Positions 50,408 to 60,226 are shown, counted from the stretch's first letter. The stretch is 64,000 bases of DNA from Bacteroidales bacterium (GCA_017539045.1 JAFYHS010000006.1:62001-126000); one strand, 5' to 3'. Translations and numbers: made by a program. Notes: generated by a model from the sequence alone, not told the origin.

Positions 50408-51913
50408 TTATTCCTTTACCAACTTAATGGTGCGCGTGCCGGTTTCGCTCGAGATGCGTGCCAAATAGACGCCCTTGGCAAAAGCGCTAAGGTCAATCTC
50501 GGCGCGGCCTTCGACGACCGTAGTCGTCAGCACCTGCTTGCCCATCATGTCAAAAACTGCGACATCGCCCTTGGCAACATTGGCGGACAAGGTGACTATG
50601 CCGTTGGTGGGGTTGGGGCTGACTGTGGCGACCAAAGCAGAATGCTCGTCGACGCCGACATCTGGGTTGTTGCCCACATACACGTCGTCAACATATACGC
50701 CATCAGCCTCATTCGACTTGGCCTTGAAAGCGATGAGAAAGGCATCCGAAGCCTCGGGCAAGGCAAAGGTGATGGTCTCCCAGTCCTCGCAGGCATAGGT
50801 ATATTCCCCAAGGAGATGCCAATAATCGTCCAGGGAAGTGGCATACCAAACCGACAGCTCATCCACAAATTGACCCAGCGCACGCTGCCTGTGCTTGAAA
50901 GTCAGTGTTGGGTTAGTAACGGCGGTGATGTCTAATGAGCCCGAGACGAGCATGGCCTCATCACCCAGCCAAATGAAGAAAGCCGTGTTGTTGGGGATGA
51001 GATAACCAGGGTCAACCACCCATCCGTCCTCACCGGAGAGGATATCATTACGCCAGCATATGAAATCTTCAGAGGCTTCAAAGTCGTCGAAATAAGGCAG
51101 CTCGTCCGTCACAACAATAACGTCACACAATGTCTTGAAAGTGATAGGCTGCGACCACTCCGACTCCATCCCTTCGCCACAGATAGCCTTGACGCGGAAA
51201 ACATATTCGGTATTCGGTTCCAGATCCTCGTCCAGATAAGGCTGAGCTTCGACCGTCCTCGGATGACCGTTCAATTCAATCGTCCATTTCTCTTCGTTGC
51301 CCACTGTCGACCAACCAAGAAGGGCTGTGGTAGTAGTGATTTCGGTGGCACTCAGATTCACAGGACGGGCACAACCGCCTGCTGAGGCAATCTCAATATC
51401 GTCAACGAAGATATAGTATCCGCCGTTGCAATGCCCCAAAAACGAGACCTGGAAAGTGGAACTCAGGTCGTCCAACGCAAACGAGGCATCATAGGTATTC
51501 GCCCAGTCGCTGAGGCTATAAGTGGCCAGTTGGTGCCAGTTGTCGGAAGGTGAGGTACGATAACTCACCGTGAGCTCATCGTAAGGAGGATATAGCGCCA
51601 TCATGGCATATGAGAAGCTGAAGGTGGCATTGTTGCTACCCGTCAAGTCGAAGGTGGGCGACACTAGACGTGCCTCATCGCCAGCGGATGCACTTTGGAA
51701 GGCCACCACGTTGGAGCCTGCACCTTGCATCACCGCCCAAGTGGCCGAACTCGTCGTCTCCACCGTCCAGCATTCCATCTCCCCCGATTGAAAGTCTTCG
51801 ATGTAAGACTGTCCAGGGGCGATGGGGATCACACATTGTGAGAAAGCATTAACAGAGCAACACGCCAACACTAAGGTGAGTAGGGCAAGCAAAGTAAATT
51901 GTTTGTTTTTCAT
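50408..51913 (-). CDS. Exported adhesin-like protein with T9SS C-terminal sorting domain
   Basis: A 501-residue secreted protein. A signal peptide (about 1-25, LACCSVNAFS) is followed by a jellyroll of the cleaved-adhesin/MAM-like choice-of-anchor J type (about 30-175: YIEDFQSGEMECWTVE, FVDDIEI), a fibronectin type III domain (about 180-265), a second jellyroll (about 268-405: YFDDFEASEDFICW, YVDDVYVG), and a type A T9SS sorting domain at the C-terminus (about 430-501: VSPNPTNGIVTLS, VAVFDMMGKQV, GVYLARI). It is expected to cross the outer membrane and be anchored on the surface. The partner it binds is unknown. A TATCTTTG box lies upstream. Confidence 0.9.
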   Translation of the reverse strand: MKNKQFTLLALLTLVLACCSVNAFSQCVIPIAPGQSYIEDFQSGEMECWTVETTSSATWAVMQGAGSNVVAFQSASAGDEARLVSPTFDLTGSNNATFSFSYAMMALYPPYDELTVSYRTSPSDNWHQLATYSLSDWANTYDASFALDDLSSTFQVSFLGHCNGGYYIFVDDIEIASAGGCARPVNLSATEITTTTALLGWSTVGNEEKWTIELNGHPRTVEAQPYLDEDLEPNTEYVFRVKAICGEGMESEWSQPITFKTLCDVIVVTDELPYFDDFEASEDFICWRNDILSGEDGWVVDPGYLIPNNTAFFIWLGDEAMLVSGSLDITAVTNPTLTFKHRQRALGQFVDELSVWYATSLDDYWHLLGEYTYACEDWETITFALPEASDAFLIAFKAKSNEADGVYVDDVYVGNNPDVGVDEHSALVATVSPNPTNGIVTLSANVAKGDVAVFDMMGKQVLTTTVVEGRAEIDLSAFAKGVYLARISSETGTRTIKLVKE

Positions 51914-51949
51914 AGTTTTTTATTTTTGATAATGAATGTTTTACGGAGG

Positions 51950-51957
51950 CAAAGATA
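51950..51957 (-). promoter_or_regulatory. Bacteroidetes -7 element for the T9SS cargo gene
   Basis: Minus-strand TATCTTTG lies 37 bases before the start at 51913, in the gap after the EFR1 gene stop. Confidence 0.55.
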
Positions 51958-51978
51958 AAAAGAAATCCTGATTTCAAA

Positions 51979-52764
51979 TTATCCTTGTATTCCAAAGTAG
52001 TACTGCCCCTTCCCTTCCGTCGCCTTGCTGTATTGGATAGCATTCACAGGACAATGATGGTAGCAGCCCATACACATCGTGCAGTGGCCGTTCCATTTTG
52101 GGTGGCCGTCTTCCATGGTGATGTTCTTCAACGGACATACTTCCGCGCACTTGCCACAATGGACACAAGCCTCCGTGACGTGATACTTGCTGTCGTCGGT
52201 GGCCGAGCGGTTGAAACCAGGATTCACCATGTAAGTTTTGAGCCACGCCAAACTGCCTACGACCATTTCTGAAAAGCCTTCCCTATTGATGAGGCGTGTG
52301 ATATCCTTCCTTAACAAGTCGTCCGCTCTTTCAATTTTCAGCTGGGCATTTTCAGGGGTGTCAAGTTTGAAGCCTGCCATACCGATGTAGGTCTCAGGCA
52401 TTTGCACACTGAAACAGGCCGACAGCGACCAACCTTTTTCTTCCACAGCCTTTCGGAAAACCTTTTCCGTGAGGCCGCAATTGTCGCCACAGGTGCAGGC
52501 GAAATAGGTATAAGGCAAGGTCCCTGAGCCTGTCGAAGGGCCGACATTTATGTTTAGCTTTTCCACAAAGTCAAGCACCAATCGTGGCGGTGCCCAAGAA
52601 TAGATGGGAAACACGAAGCCAAGCCTTTCGCCTTCGGCCAATTCGTATTCATAACGGCCTTCGCGAGCCGCCTCGGGGATGAAAGTCAATGTGTCGTTGA
52701 GACCTGCGGCGATCGTTTCCGCCACATGTTTGCTGTTGCCACAACCAGAGAAATAAAAGATCAT
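51979..52764 (-). CDS. EFR1 family flavodoxin-ferredoxin protein
   Basis: A 261-residue fusion of an N-terminal flavodoxin fold and a C-terminal 2x[4Fe-4S] ferredoxin, as in the EFR1 family. The FMN site reads MIFYFSGCGNSKHVAE (residues 1-16). Iron-sulfur motifs are CVHCGKCAEVCP and CTMCMGCYHHCPVNA in the C-terminal quarter. It should move electrons between FMN and clusters; redox partners are unknown. Residues of the type GPSTGSGT come from an in-frame copy of the dispersed repeat (52519-52545), here read in another phase than in the PHP and HAD genes. The start at 52764 (MIFYF) is better than 52788 because the flavodoxin strand begins there. Confidence 0.9.
   Translation of the reverse strand: MIFYFSGCGNSKHVAETIAAGLNDTLTFIPEAAREGRYEYELAEGERLGFVFPIYSWAPPRLVLDFVEKLNINVGPSTGSGTLPYTYFACTCGDNCGLTEKVFRKAVEEKGWSLSACFSVQMPETYIGMAGFKLDTPENAQLKIERADDLLRKDITRLINREGFSEMVVGSLAWLKTYMVNPGFNRSATDDSKYHVTEACVHCGKCAEVCPLKNITMEDGHPKWNGHCTMCMGCYHHCPVNAIQYSKATEGKGQYYFGIQG
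52519..52545 (-). repeat. Dispersed repeat inside the EFR1 gene
   Basis: Same unit as at 10666-10691, but in a second reading phase: it encodes GPSTGSGT. Confidence 0.85.
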
Positions 52765-52832
52765 AATTCCAAGTATTTGATACCGCAAAAATAGGAAGAA
52801 TGTAGTACTTTTGCAACCTCAACATCATCCCC

Positions 52833-54146
52833 ATGCGCAAAGACTCGCTCAACCGCTCGATACTGAAGCTCGCCGTGCCCAACATCATCAGCAACATCAC
52901 CGTGCCGCTGCTGGGCTTCGTCGACATGATGCTGATGGGCCATCAGGACAGCATCGCCTACATCGGCGCCATCGGCTTGGGTGGCACCATCTTCAGCGTG
53001 ATGTACTCCATCTTCAGCTTCATGCGAGCAGGTACGACGGGTTTCACGGCACAGGCCTATGGCGCCAACGACCGTACCGAGATGGCCTATTCGCTCTATC
53101 GCTCCCTATGCATTGCATTGATTGCCACCATTTTGGTGCTTTCGCTTCAAGGTCCGGTGGAATGGCTCAGCATGAAGCTACTGCACGGCAGCGAGGAAGT
53201 GTTGGCCTACACCGCCACCTATTTCAGGGTACGCATCTGGGCGGCACCCGCAGTGCTCTGCCTCTATGCCTTCAACGGCTGGTACATCGGCATGCAAAAC
53301 ACCACCATCCCCATGATCATCGCCATCCTGACCAATGTGGTCAACATCATTTTGAGCATCGTTTTCGTCAACTTCATGGGCATGGGCGTCACGGGAGTGG
53401 CTTTGGGTACCGTCATCGCTCAGTATTGTGGTCTGCTGACTGCCATTATCTTCCTCCTCGTCAAGTTTCGCTATCATCTCATCCCTGTCCGGCGGGTGTT
53501 GTTGCTGCAGAGCGACAAACTGAAGCGTTTCTTCAAGGTGAATGCCGACTTCATGATCCGCAGCATCCTCTTGGTGCTGAGCATCGCCTTCTTCAACAAC
53601 CAGTCGGCCAAACTCGGCGACGACATGTTGGCCGTCAACATGATCCTTATGCAATTCTTCTACATCTTCTCCTACTTCACCGATGGCTTTGCCTATGCGG
53701 GCGAGGCTTTGGTGGGACGTTTCACGGGTGCGCACGACGGCAAGCAGCTCCGCCAGACCGTCAAACTGCTATTCCTTTGGGGATTCTTCATCGCCTTGCC
53801 TTTCACGGTGCTCTATGCCCTCTTCCCCGACTGGTTCATCGGCCTCGTCAGTGACCAACCAGGCATCATCCCCATGGCCCAGCCTTACCATATCTACCTG
53901 GCCGCCATCCCGCTCATCACCTTCGCCGCCTTCCTTTGGGATGGCGTCTACATCGGTGCCACGGCGGCACGTGCCATCCGCAACACCATGCTTATCTCGG
54001 CCGTCGGCGTCTTCCTTCCCGCCACCTTATTATTAATGCCTCGTTTTGGCAACCATGGTCTTTGGATTGCTTTCCTGTTGTTCATGGTGGCACGAGGCCT
54101 TTCCATGACCTTGATGGCGAAAAAGGCCGTGTTCGGTGCAGAATAA
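52833..54146 (+). CDS. MATE family efflux transporter
   Basis: A 437-residue multidrug and toxic compound extrusion antiporter with twelve membrane helices in two homologous halves. Typical MATE elements are SILKLAVPNIISNITVPLLGFVDMMLMG at the start, the loop after helix 3 (MYSIFSFMRAGTTGFTAQAYGAND) and the second-half counterpart AYAGEALVGRFTGAHDGKQL. Substrates and ion coupling cannot be read off; Na+ or H+ coupled export is normal for the family. It is divergent from the EFR1 gene, and the DUF2461 gene follows 27 bases later with its own -7 box. Start MRKDSLNRSI at 52833. Confidence 0.92.
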   Translation: MRKDSLNRSILKLAVPNIISNITVPLLGFVDMMLMGHQDSIAYIGAIGLGGTIFSVMYSIFSFMRAGTTGFTAQAYGANDRTEMAYSLYRSLCIALIATILVLSLQGPVEWLSMKLLHGSEEVLAYTATYFRVRIWAAPAVLCLYAFNGWYIGMQNTTIPMIIAILTNVVNIILSIVFVNFMGMGVTGVALGTVIAQYCGLLTAIIFLLVKFRYHLIPVRRVLLLQSDKLKRFFKVNADFMIRSILLVLSIAFFNNQSAKLGDDMLAVNMILMQFFYIFSYFTDGFAYAGEALVGRFTGAHDGKQLRQTVKLLFLWGFFIALPFTVLYALFPDWFIGLVSDQPGIIPMAQPYHIYLAAIPLITFAAFLWDGVYIGATAARAIRNTMLISAVGVFLPATLLLMPRFGNHGLWIAFLLFMVARGLSMTLMAKKAVFGAE

Positions 54147-54151
54147 ATCCG

Positions 54152-54159
54152 TATATTTG
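54152..54159 (+). promoter_or_regulatory. Bacteroidetes -7 element for the DUF2461 gene
   Basis: TATATTTG followed by CAAAA lies 14 bases before the start at 54174, so the leader would be very short or absent. Confidence 0.5.
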
Positions 54160-54173
54160 CAAAAAATTCATCC

Positions 54174-54839
54174 ATGGAAGAGATCCTAACTTTCCTCGAC
54201 GACGTCCTCCACAACAACAACCGCCCTTGGTTTCAGGAGCACAAGAAACAATACCAAACGGCACAGGCCAACTTCAACGCCTTGGCCGAGCAGATCATCG
54301 CCGGCGTGCAGAAGTTCGACGACAACTGCAAGGGCCTGACCTTGAAGGACTGCACCTATCGTTTCTATCGCGACACCCGTTTCTCGCCCGACAAGCGGCC
54401 CTACAAGACCCACTTCGGCGTGTTCGTCTGTCCCGAAGGCAAGAAGTCGATGCTGAGCGGTTATTACTTCCACTTGGAGGCGAAGGAGTCGGAATACCTG
54501 GGCCACAACATGCTATGCACGGGAATGTACATGCCCAACACAACCATGCTGAAGACCATCCGCGACGAGATCCTCTTCAATGGTGAGCCCTTAGTGGAAG
54601 CCATCGCCAAAGCCAAAGGTTTTGACTTGGACACCAGCCATGCCATGAAACGCGTGCCCAATGGCTATCCCAAGGACCACCCGCAGGCCGAGCTCTTCAA
54701 GCAACGCGACTGGCTCGTGGTGCAGGACCTCTCCGACAAACGCCTCTCCGATCCGCACCTCGTCGACTGGGTGCTGAGTGAGTTCGAGAAAACGAAGGAC
54801 TTCTGCCAGTGGCTGAATAGGACGGTGAGAGGAGAATAA
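54174..54839 (+). CDS. DUF2461 domain protein
   Basis: A 221-residue protein of the DUF2461 (TIGR02453) family, widespread in Bacteroidetes and also found in fungi, with unknown function. Family signs are the N-terminal [44 protein letters not shown], and [28 protein letters not shown] further conserved block near the end is LKRVP-like ([22 protein letters not shown]). It is soluble and alpha/beta. The DUF2130 gene begins 22 bases downstream on the same strand, so the pair may be cotranscribed, although the functional link is unknown. Confidence 0.88.
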   Translation: MEEILTFLDDVLHNNNRPWFQEHKKQYQTAQANFNALAEQIIAGVQKFDDNCKGLTLKDCTYRFYRDTRFSPDKRPYKTHFGVFVCPEGKKSMLSGYYFHLEAKESEYLGHNMLCTGMYMPNTTMLKTIRDEILFNGEPLVEAIAKAKGFDLDTSHAMKRVPNGYPKDHPQAELFKQRDWLVVQDLSDKRLSDPHLVDWVLSEFEKTKDFCQWLNRTVRGE

Positions 54840-54861
54840 AAACAAAAACAACAATAAAGCT

Positions 54862-56193
54862 ATGAAAGAACTGAAATGCCCCAAATGCGGAAGTGTTTTC
54901 TCGGTTGACGAGGCCGACTACGCCTCCATTGTCAACCAGGTGAAAAACGCCGAGTTCGCTTCGGAAGTGAATCGTCGTTTGCAAGAGTTACACCAACAGC
55001 ATCTTGCAGAACAGCAAACAGCAGAAGCCAAGCTGGAGAAAAACTATCTGATGGAACTTGGCAAAAAAGACCAGGACTTGAACCGCAAGGAGTTGGAAAT
55101 CACACAACTTAAAAAGGACTTGCAAAACATAGGCCAACAAAAGAAATCTGAAATGGATTTGGCTTTGGCTGAAAAAGACAAAACCATCAATGAGTTGCGT
55201 GCACAGATTGCCCAAAGCAACAATCAGCAACAGTTGGCTGTGATGGAGGTGCGTCAAAAGGCACAAAGCGTGCTGAACCAGAAAGACGTGGAAATCACCA
55301 AACTGAAATCAGACGTCCAAGCGCAAAAGATGGAGGCAGACTCGAAAATGGCTGTTTTGAAGGAACAATATGAGGGGAAGCTGAAAAATGCCCAAGACCA
55401 AGTGGATTATTATAAAGATCTGAAAACCAAGATGTCGACAAAGATGGTGGGCGAAACACTTGAGATACACTGCAGCACCGAGTTCAACCGTGTGCGCCCG
55501 CTTTTCCCCAACGCCTATTTCGAGAAGGACAACGACGCTTCTGGCGGCAGTAAAGGCGACTTCATCTTCCGCGACTATGAAGACGGTATTGAATATGTCT
55601 CCATCATGTTCGAGATGAAAAACGAGATGGATGAGACATCAACGAAGCATAAAAACGAGGATTTCTTCAAGAAACTGGACACTGACCGCAATACGAAAAA
55701 ATGTGAGTTCGCCGTGCTCGTCAGTCTTCTCGAACCCGAGAGCGAGCTATACAACACAGGCATTGTAGATGTTTCGCATCGTTATCCAAAGATGTATGTC
55801 ATCCGTCCACAGTTTTTCATCCCTTTAATTACCTTGCTGGTACAAACCTCAAAAAAGAGCCTCGACTATAAACGCCAATTAGCCATCGCCCAAAGTCAAT
55901 CACTTGACGTGACCAGATTTGAACAACAGCTGTTGGATTTCAAGGATAAATTTGGCAGAAACTACCGACTGGCCAGTGAGAAGTTCCAAAAAGCCATTGA
56001 AGAAATCGACAAATCAATCGACCATCTTCAAAAAATCAAGGAAGCACTGATTGGCTCTGAGAACAACCTCCGTTTGGCTAACGATAAAGCTGAAGACTTA
56101 ACAATCAAGAAGCTAACCCACAATAATCCGACCATGAAAGCCAAATTCGAAGAAGCCCGCGCGAAGAATGACGGCGGGCTATTCGATGATTAA
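54862..56193 (+). CDS. DUF2130 domain protein with zinc-finger-like N-terminus and coiled coil
   Basis: A 443-residue DUF2130 protein of unknown function. The N-terminus [20 protein letters not shown] carries one Cys-x2-Cys pair, perhaps part of a zinc ribbon. A long coiled coil (about 30-185, with [27 protein letters not shown]) leads to the DUF2130 core. This core contains [45 protein letters not shown] and [15 protein letters not shown], which I read as a restriction-endonuclease-like fold (GDFIFRD...FEMKNE with Asp and Glu-x-Lys), though this is only a suggestion. It follows DUF2461 by 22 bases and is convergent with pheS. Confidence 0.87.
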   Translation: MKELKCPKCGSVFSVDEADYASIVNQVKNAEFASEVNRRLQELHQQHLAEQQTAEAKLEKNYLMELGKKDQDLNRKELEITQLKKDLQNIGQQKKSEMDLALAEKDKTINELRAQIAQSNNQQQLAVMEVRQKAQSVLNQKDVEITKLKSDVQAQKMEADSKMAVLKEQYEGKLKNAQDQVDYYKDLKTKMSTKMVGETLEIHCSTEFNRVRPLFPNAYFEKDNDASGGSKGDFIFRDYEDGIEYVSIMFEMKNEMDETSTKHKNEDFFKKLDTDRNTKKCEFAVLVSLLEPESELYNTGIVDVSHRYPKMYVIRPQFFIPLITLLVQTSKKSLDYKRQLAIAQSQSLDVTRFEQQLLDFKDKFGRNYRLASEKFQKAIEEIDKSIDHLQKIKEALIGSENNLRLANDKAEDLTIKKLTHNNPTMKAKFEEARAKNDGGLFDD

Positions 56194-56224
56194 TAAAAAG
56201 GTCAAAGCTAACTCTTGGCTAAAC

Positions 56225-57256
56225 TCACGCCAGCTCAAACTGCTCCAAGAACTTCATGTCGTTCTCGAAGAACAGGCGTAGGTCGTTGATGCCATATTTC
56301 AGCATGGCGATACGTTCCACACCCATGCCGAAGGCGAAGCCGGTGTATTTCTCCGGGTCGATGCCGCTGGCGATAAGGATGTTGGGGTCGCACATGCCAC
56401 AGCCTAAGATTTCAACCCAGCCCGTATGCTTACAGATGTTGCAGCCCTTGCCACCACAGATGTTGCACGAGATGTCCATCTCAGCCGAAGTCTCGGTGAA
56501 GGGGAAATACGACGGGCGGAAACGCACCTTGGTGCCCTCGCCGAAAAACTCCTGCACGAAGTGATACAAGGTCTGCTTCAGGTCGGCAAACGACACGTTT
56601 TCGTCGATGTAGAGGCCTTCAATCTGGTGGAAGATGCAGTGGGCACGGGCCGAGATGGCCTCGTTACGGAACACACGGCCAGGGGCGATGATGCGGATGG
56701 GCGGCTGATGGGTTTCCATCACGCGAACCTGCACGCTCGAGGTGTGGGTGCGCAGCAGCACGTCTGAAGCCTTGTTCACGTTAGGCTCCTTGCTGATGAA
56801 GAAGGTGTCCTGCATGTCGCGTGCAGGATGGTCGAGCGGGAAGTTCAAGGCCGAGAACACGTGGTAGTCGTCCTCAATCTCGGGACCTTCGGCGATGGTG
56901 AAGCCGAGGTGCGAGAAGATCTCGTTGATGTCTCGACGCACGATAGACAAGGGATGACGGGCACCTTTCATGTCGGCGGCGGGCATGCTCATGTCGAAGC
57001 CGGCATCGTTGCTGTGCTGGTTTTCAAACTTCTGCAGTTGCTCCTCCACCTTGTCCTGCACGACGTTCTTCAACTCGTTGAGCTTCATACCCATCTCCTT
57101 GCGGAGCTCGGGGGCCACGTTCTTGAAGTCGGCAAACAGGGCGGGGATGATACCCTTCTTGCTCAAATAAGTGATGCGGAAGTTCTCCAAAGCCTCTTTG
57201 CTGTCGGCCTGGAAGTCACGCACCTGGGATAGTATCTCTTCGATTCTTTCTTTCAT
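56225..57256 (-). CDS. pheS: Phenylalanyl-tRNA synthetase alpha subunit
   Basis: Together with PheT (not in the window), charges tRNA-Phe. The 343-residue product has an N-terminal coiled coil (about 1-90), then class II synthetase motifs: HPLSIVRRDINEIFSHLGF, DTFFISKEPNV, LLRTHTSSVQVRVME (motif 2 area), APGRVFRNEAISARAHCIFHQIEGLYID, and the C-terminal motif 3 GFAFGMGVERIAMLKYGINDLR. GKGCNICKHTGWVEILGCGM contains extra cysteines, common in Bacteroidetes PheS. Length is normal. It is 31 bases downstream of the cyclophilin gene on the same strand and no Phe attenuator is visible directly before it. Confidence 0.97.
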   Translation of the reverse strand: MKERIEEILSQVRDFQADSKEALENFRITYLSKKGIIPALFADFKNVAPELRKEMGMKLNELKNVVQDKVEEQLQKFENQHSNDAGFDMSMPAADMKGARHPLSIVRRDINEIFSHLGFTIAEGPEIEDDYHVFSALNFPLDHPARDMQDTFFISKEPNVNKASDVLLRTHTSSVQVRVMETHQPPIRIIAPGRVFRNEAISARAHCIFHQIEGLYIDENVSFADLKQTLYHFVQEFFGEGTKVRFRPSYFPFTETSAEMDISCNICGGKGCNICKHTGWVEILGCGMCDPNILIASGIDPEKYTGFAFGMGVERIAMLKYGINDLRLFFENDMKFLEQFELA

Positions 57257-57287
57257 TGTTTTATACTTTTGGCTCTAGCCAATGTCT

Positions 57288-57923
57288 TTATTTTTCAATC
57301 GTAACGGAAAGGATGGTCACGGGCTCAACGGGCACGTCCATGCGGCCAGTCTTCACGGCAGCGATCTTGTCGACCACCTCAAGGCCCTCGATGACTTCGC
57401 CGAACACGGTGTATTCACCATCGAGATGCGGGGTGCCACCCACGGTCCTGTAGGCCTGACGCTGACGGGCGCTGAACACCTTGCCCATGCGACCCTCAAA
57501 CATGTCCAAAGTACGGTCGTCATACACCTTGCCTTGCACGATGTAGAATTGCGAACCGCTGGAGGCCTTCTGAGGATTCACTTGGTCGGGCTGACGGGCA
57601 GCACAAAGGGCACCTTTCTTGTGGAAGTGGTTGCCCTTGAACTCTGCAGGCACCCTATAGCCTGGGTCGAGACGACCATCGGCATTCTGACCGCCTTGGA
57701 TCATGAAATCCTTGATGACGCGGTGGAACGGCGAGCCGTTGTACCAGCCTTCGTTCACCAACTTGATGAAGTTGTCACGATGCTTAGGGGTGTCGTTATA
57801 CAATTTGGCCTTTATGGTTCCCATGCTCGTCTTGATGACGACGACGGTTTCCTTTTCTGTTGTTTTTTGTGCCTGGCAGGTCAATCCAACCAAAACCAAA
57901 GCAGCGATAATCAGTTTCTTCAT
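57288..57923 (-). CDS. Exported cyclophilin-type peptidyl-prolyl isomerase
   Basis: A 211-residue cyclophilin that should speed cis-trans prolyl isomerisation in folding proteins of the periplasm. Signal peptide about 1-20 (LVLVGLTCQAQ). Domain motifs are VIKTSMGTIKAKLYNDTPKH, SPFHRVIKDFMIQGG (catalytic Arg in FHRV), and SGSQFYIVQGK with HLDGEYTVFGEV. A few residues of the active site (usually Trp and Phe-Met-Gln) are partly kept. It starts at 57923 (MKKLIIAALV), which gives a proper signal; pheS follows. It is isolated in function from pheS, so shared transcription is likely only positional. Confidence 0.93.
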   Translation of the reverse strand: MKKLIIAALVLVGLTCQAQKTTEKETVVVIKTSMGTIKAKLYNDTPKHRDNFIKLVNEGWYNGSPFHRVIKDFMIQGGQNADGRLDPGYRVPAEFKGNHFHKKGALCAARQPDQVNPQKASSGSQFYIVQGKVYDDRTLDMFEGRMGKVFSARQRQAYRTVGGTPHLDGEYTVFGEVIEGLEVVDKIAAVKTGRMDVPVEPVTILSVTIEK

Positions 57924-57998
57924 ATTTCTAATCATTTATAATTCAACATTGACTTCGTCGAAATCGAAGATTCAACGTAGTTAATACTTCGTATTTCC

Positions 57999-59348
57999 TC
58001 ATTCATTTACGATGGAATAGGTAACTTCCAACCTCATCTTCTCTCCTTCGGGCGCTTCGGGGCCATTGATGACGAAACGCTGGGCGTTATAGGAGCCCCC
58101 GTTGATACCCAGACTCAAGCCGTAGTCGTCTTTCTTGCCCATGATCACACTCTGCATGTACTCGGAGATGCGGAAGGTGACCGACTCCTTACTGGTGTTA
58201 TAAGAGCCGCCAAAGAAGTTGGTGCCTTCGTAGTAGTCGGGAAGCAGATAAGTGCTGTTGTCTTCGTTGAAGCCCATCAGGACAAAGGCCTGCGGAGCTT
58301 TATAGATGGAGTCTAACGACAAGGACGAGGCGGGGATGATAAGTTTGGCTTCGTTGACGACAAGGTGTCCGGCCTGCAGCGTATCGAGCCAATGCGGCAG
58401 ATTGGGGAATTGGATACGGGTCCTCACGCCACCCATGGTCTGCAAATAAACCGTCTCTTGTCCCAAGGCCGTCTGACCATCGAGCAGCTGATCGGTAAAT
58501 GCTTGGCTGCCCTGCGTGTAGTCGTGGTCGAAATGGTTGAAATAGGCATCCGAGGAAGTGACGAAGAAGCTATAACGCATGGCCTTGTCGGGAGTGGCTG
58601 CATCATGGTAATAGAGTTGCAGCATCGAGAAGCTGTTGTTGGTGAGGTTGATGTAGCTGATCGCTCCACCTTGACCAACGGGGTCGCAGGTGACATACAA
58701 GCCTTTGAAATACTCCTTGAAGAGGTCGGGGCGCGAATAAGCCAAGGTGTCGAGGCCTACAAGATAGTTGCCCAGATCCAGGCTCAGCGGGATGCGGATG
58801 ATGGGCTGCGGGACGGTGTCGTTACCCACTACGTTGCTCTTCGTTCTGGGGTGCGGATGAAACTGATATCCACCCGCTTGATCGACCGGGTCGGTCGTCA
58901 CTTCGGAATAGTTGTAATAGGTCTCGTTGATTGACAGGGTGTCGGTCAGTTGGTAGACATGGGCCGTCTGCATCACGGTGGTGTCGCCATAATAGCCTGA
59001 GATATAGAGTTGGAGCACCAACGAGTCGACGACCGGACTGCTGCCAAAGCTCTGACCCGCCACCGAGGGGCGGAACTGGGTGTAGAACCCGGCTTCGGTG
59101 GTACCGAAGACAGGGTCTTTCATGGCGCCGATCAAGGCATTGGTGGTGTTGCGTGTAGCAACAGAGTCCATGTAAGAATGACAAACCACGGCAATCGTAT
59201 CCGTATGATAAACGTCGATATAGTTGTTTTCCGAAATCAGGTTGTTACCAATGGTCTCAGGGGATTTCTTACAAGAGGAAAATGCCAATATCAGAAGGCC
59301 AATCATTAACGCTATTCCAGTGCGAGCAGTTGAATGATATGTTTTCAT
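57999..59348 (-). CDS. DUF4270 lipoprotein
   Basis: A 449-residue surface or periplasmic lipoprotein of the DUF4270 family, confined to Bacteroidetes and of unknown function. Lipobox LAFSSCKKSPETIGNNL sets the lipidated Cys (about residue 26). The body is beta-rich, with family-typical TETIGN-like start, GAMKDPVFGTTEAGFYTQFR, DSLVLQLYISGYYGDTT and a C-terminal SLGINGGSYNAQRFVINGPEAPEGEKMRLEVTYS. It is situated between cyclophilin and a GT5-like synthase gene, all on the minus strand, a neighbourhood repeatedly seen in Bacteroidales. This could mean a joint envelope role with the sugar enzyme, but no function is established. Confidence 0.88.
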   Translation of the reverse strand: MKTYHSTARTGIALMIGLLILAFSSCKKSPETIGNNLISENNYIDVYHTDTIAVVCHSYMDSVATRNTTNALIGAMKDPVFGTTEAGFYTQFRPSVAGQSFGSSPVVDSLVLQLYISGYYGDTTVMQTAHVYQLTDTLSINETYYNYSEVTTDPVDQAGGYQFHPHPRTKSNVVGNDTVPQPIIRIPLSLDLGNYLVGLDTLAYSRPDLFKEYFKGLYVTCDPVGQGGAISYINLTNNSFSMLQLYYHDAATPDKAMRYSFFVTSSDAYFNHFDHDYTQGSQAFTDQLLDGQTALGQETVYLQTMGGVRTRIQFPNLPHWLDTLQAGHLVVNEAKLIIPASSLSLDSIYKAPQAFVLMGFNEDNSTYLLPDYYEGTNFFGGSYNTSKESVTFRISEYMQSVIMGKKDDYGLSLGINGGSYNAQRFVINGPEAPEGEKMRLEVTYSIVNE

Positions 59349-59401
59349 TTGATCGAAAATTGTTGCGTTTTATCGTTTGAGATAACTCAAAAAAGGGATC
59401 C

Positions 59402-60226
59402 TTATTGTTTTTCGAGGATAGTATCGTAGAAAGCATTGCAAGCCTGGGCATAGTGCACCTGCTCGGGATAGGTGAGGATGGGCTTCTTCACCGTCTGCAG
59501 ATGGGCTTCGATTTCGGGATGCAGCTTCTCGGTGCATACCACGATGCCGTCGGCGTAGTCGATGGCGGCCTTAGTCAGGTTGACATAGTCGGCCCCCTTG
59601 AAGTATTTGAGGTCTTTGGCATTCATGCCCGGCAGCTTCATCTTCTTGTCGAAGCCAGCTCTGAAGCTCTCCTCAAAGCCGTCGTCATAGATTGAATAAA
59701 CGATCTTGGTCTCGTTGAAGAGCGGGTTGTCGCGCACCGTCATCGCACGTTTGATATAGACGGGCATCAATGCCGAGATCCAGCCATGACAGTGGATGAT
59801 ATCGGGCGACCAGTTGAGTTTCTTCACCGTCTCGATGACACCACGCGTGAAGAAGACACAACGGCTGTCGTTGTCCTCACAAAACTTGCCTTTTTCGTCA
59901 TACATCAAGTACTTTTTCTTCGTGAAGAAGTCGTCGTTGTCGATGAAATAGATCTGCATCCTCGCCTTCTGGATAGAGGCCACCTTGATGATAAGGGGGT
60001 GGTCCGTGTCGTTGATGATGAGGTTCATGCCCGAGAGGCGAATTACCTCGTGAAGCTGGTTGCGGCGCTCGTTGATGACACCATAACGGGGCATGAAGAT
60101 GCGGATTTCCTTACCGCTTTCTTGGGTGGCTTGCGGCAGGTAGCGACCAACGAGGCTCATCGGAGTTTCGGGTAGATAAGGAGCAATTTCCTGGTGGACG
60201 AATAGTACTCTTGTCTTGCTAGTCAT
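59402..60226 (-). CDS. Glycogen/starch synthase-like protein, N-terminal GT5 domain only
   Basis: A 274-residue protein matching the N-terminal Rossmann domain of glycogen/starch synthase (GT5). It starts TSKTRVLFVHQEIAPYLPETPMSLVGRYLPQ, followed by FMPRYGVINERRNQLHEVIRLSG, and DIIHCHGWISALMPVYIKRA (the catalytic His region). The nucleotide-binding C-terminal GT-B half is absent, although the frame runs to a normal stop, so this is the short Bacteroidetes form rather than a truncation. Without the second domain it is unlikely to make glycogen itself; it may bind sugars or act with a partner. DUF4270 follows on the same strand. Confidence 0.87.
   Translation of the reverse strand: MTSKTRVLFVHQEIAPYLPETPMSLVGRYLPQATQESGKEIRIFMPRYGVINERRNQLHEVIRLSGMNLIINDTDHPLIIKVASIQKARMQIYFIDNDDFFTKKKYLMYDEKGKFCEDNDSRCVFFTRGVIETVKKLNWSPDIIHCHGWISALMPVYIKRAMTVRDNPLFNETKIVYSIYDDGFEESFRAGFDKKMKLPGMNAKDLKYFKGADYVNLTKAAIDYADGIVVCTEKLHPEIEAHLQTVKKPILTYPEQVHYAQACNAFYDTILEKQ

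Noticed and set aside
59402-60226. Truncated glgA pseudogene
   Set aside because: The frame ends normally and the N-terminal-only GT5 form is usual in Bacteroidetes, so it is treated as a real gene.
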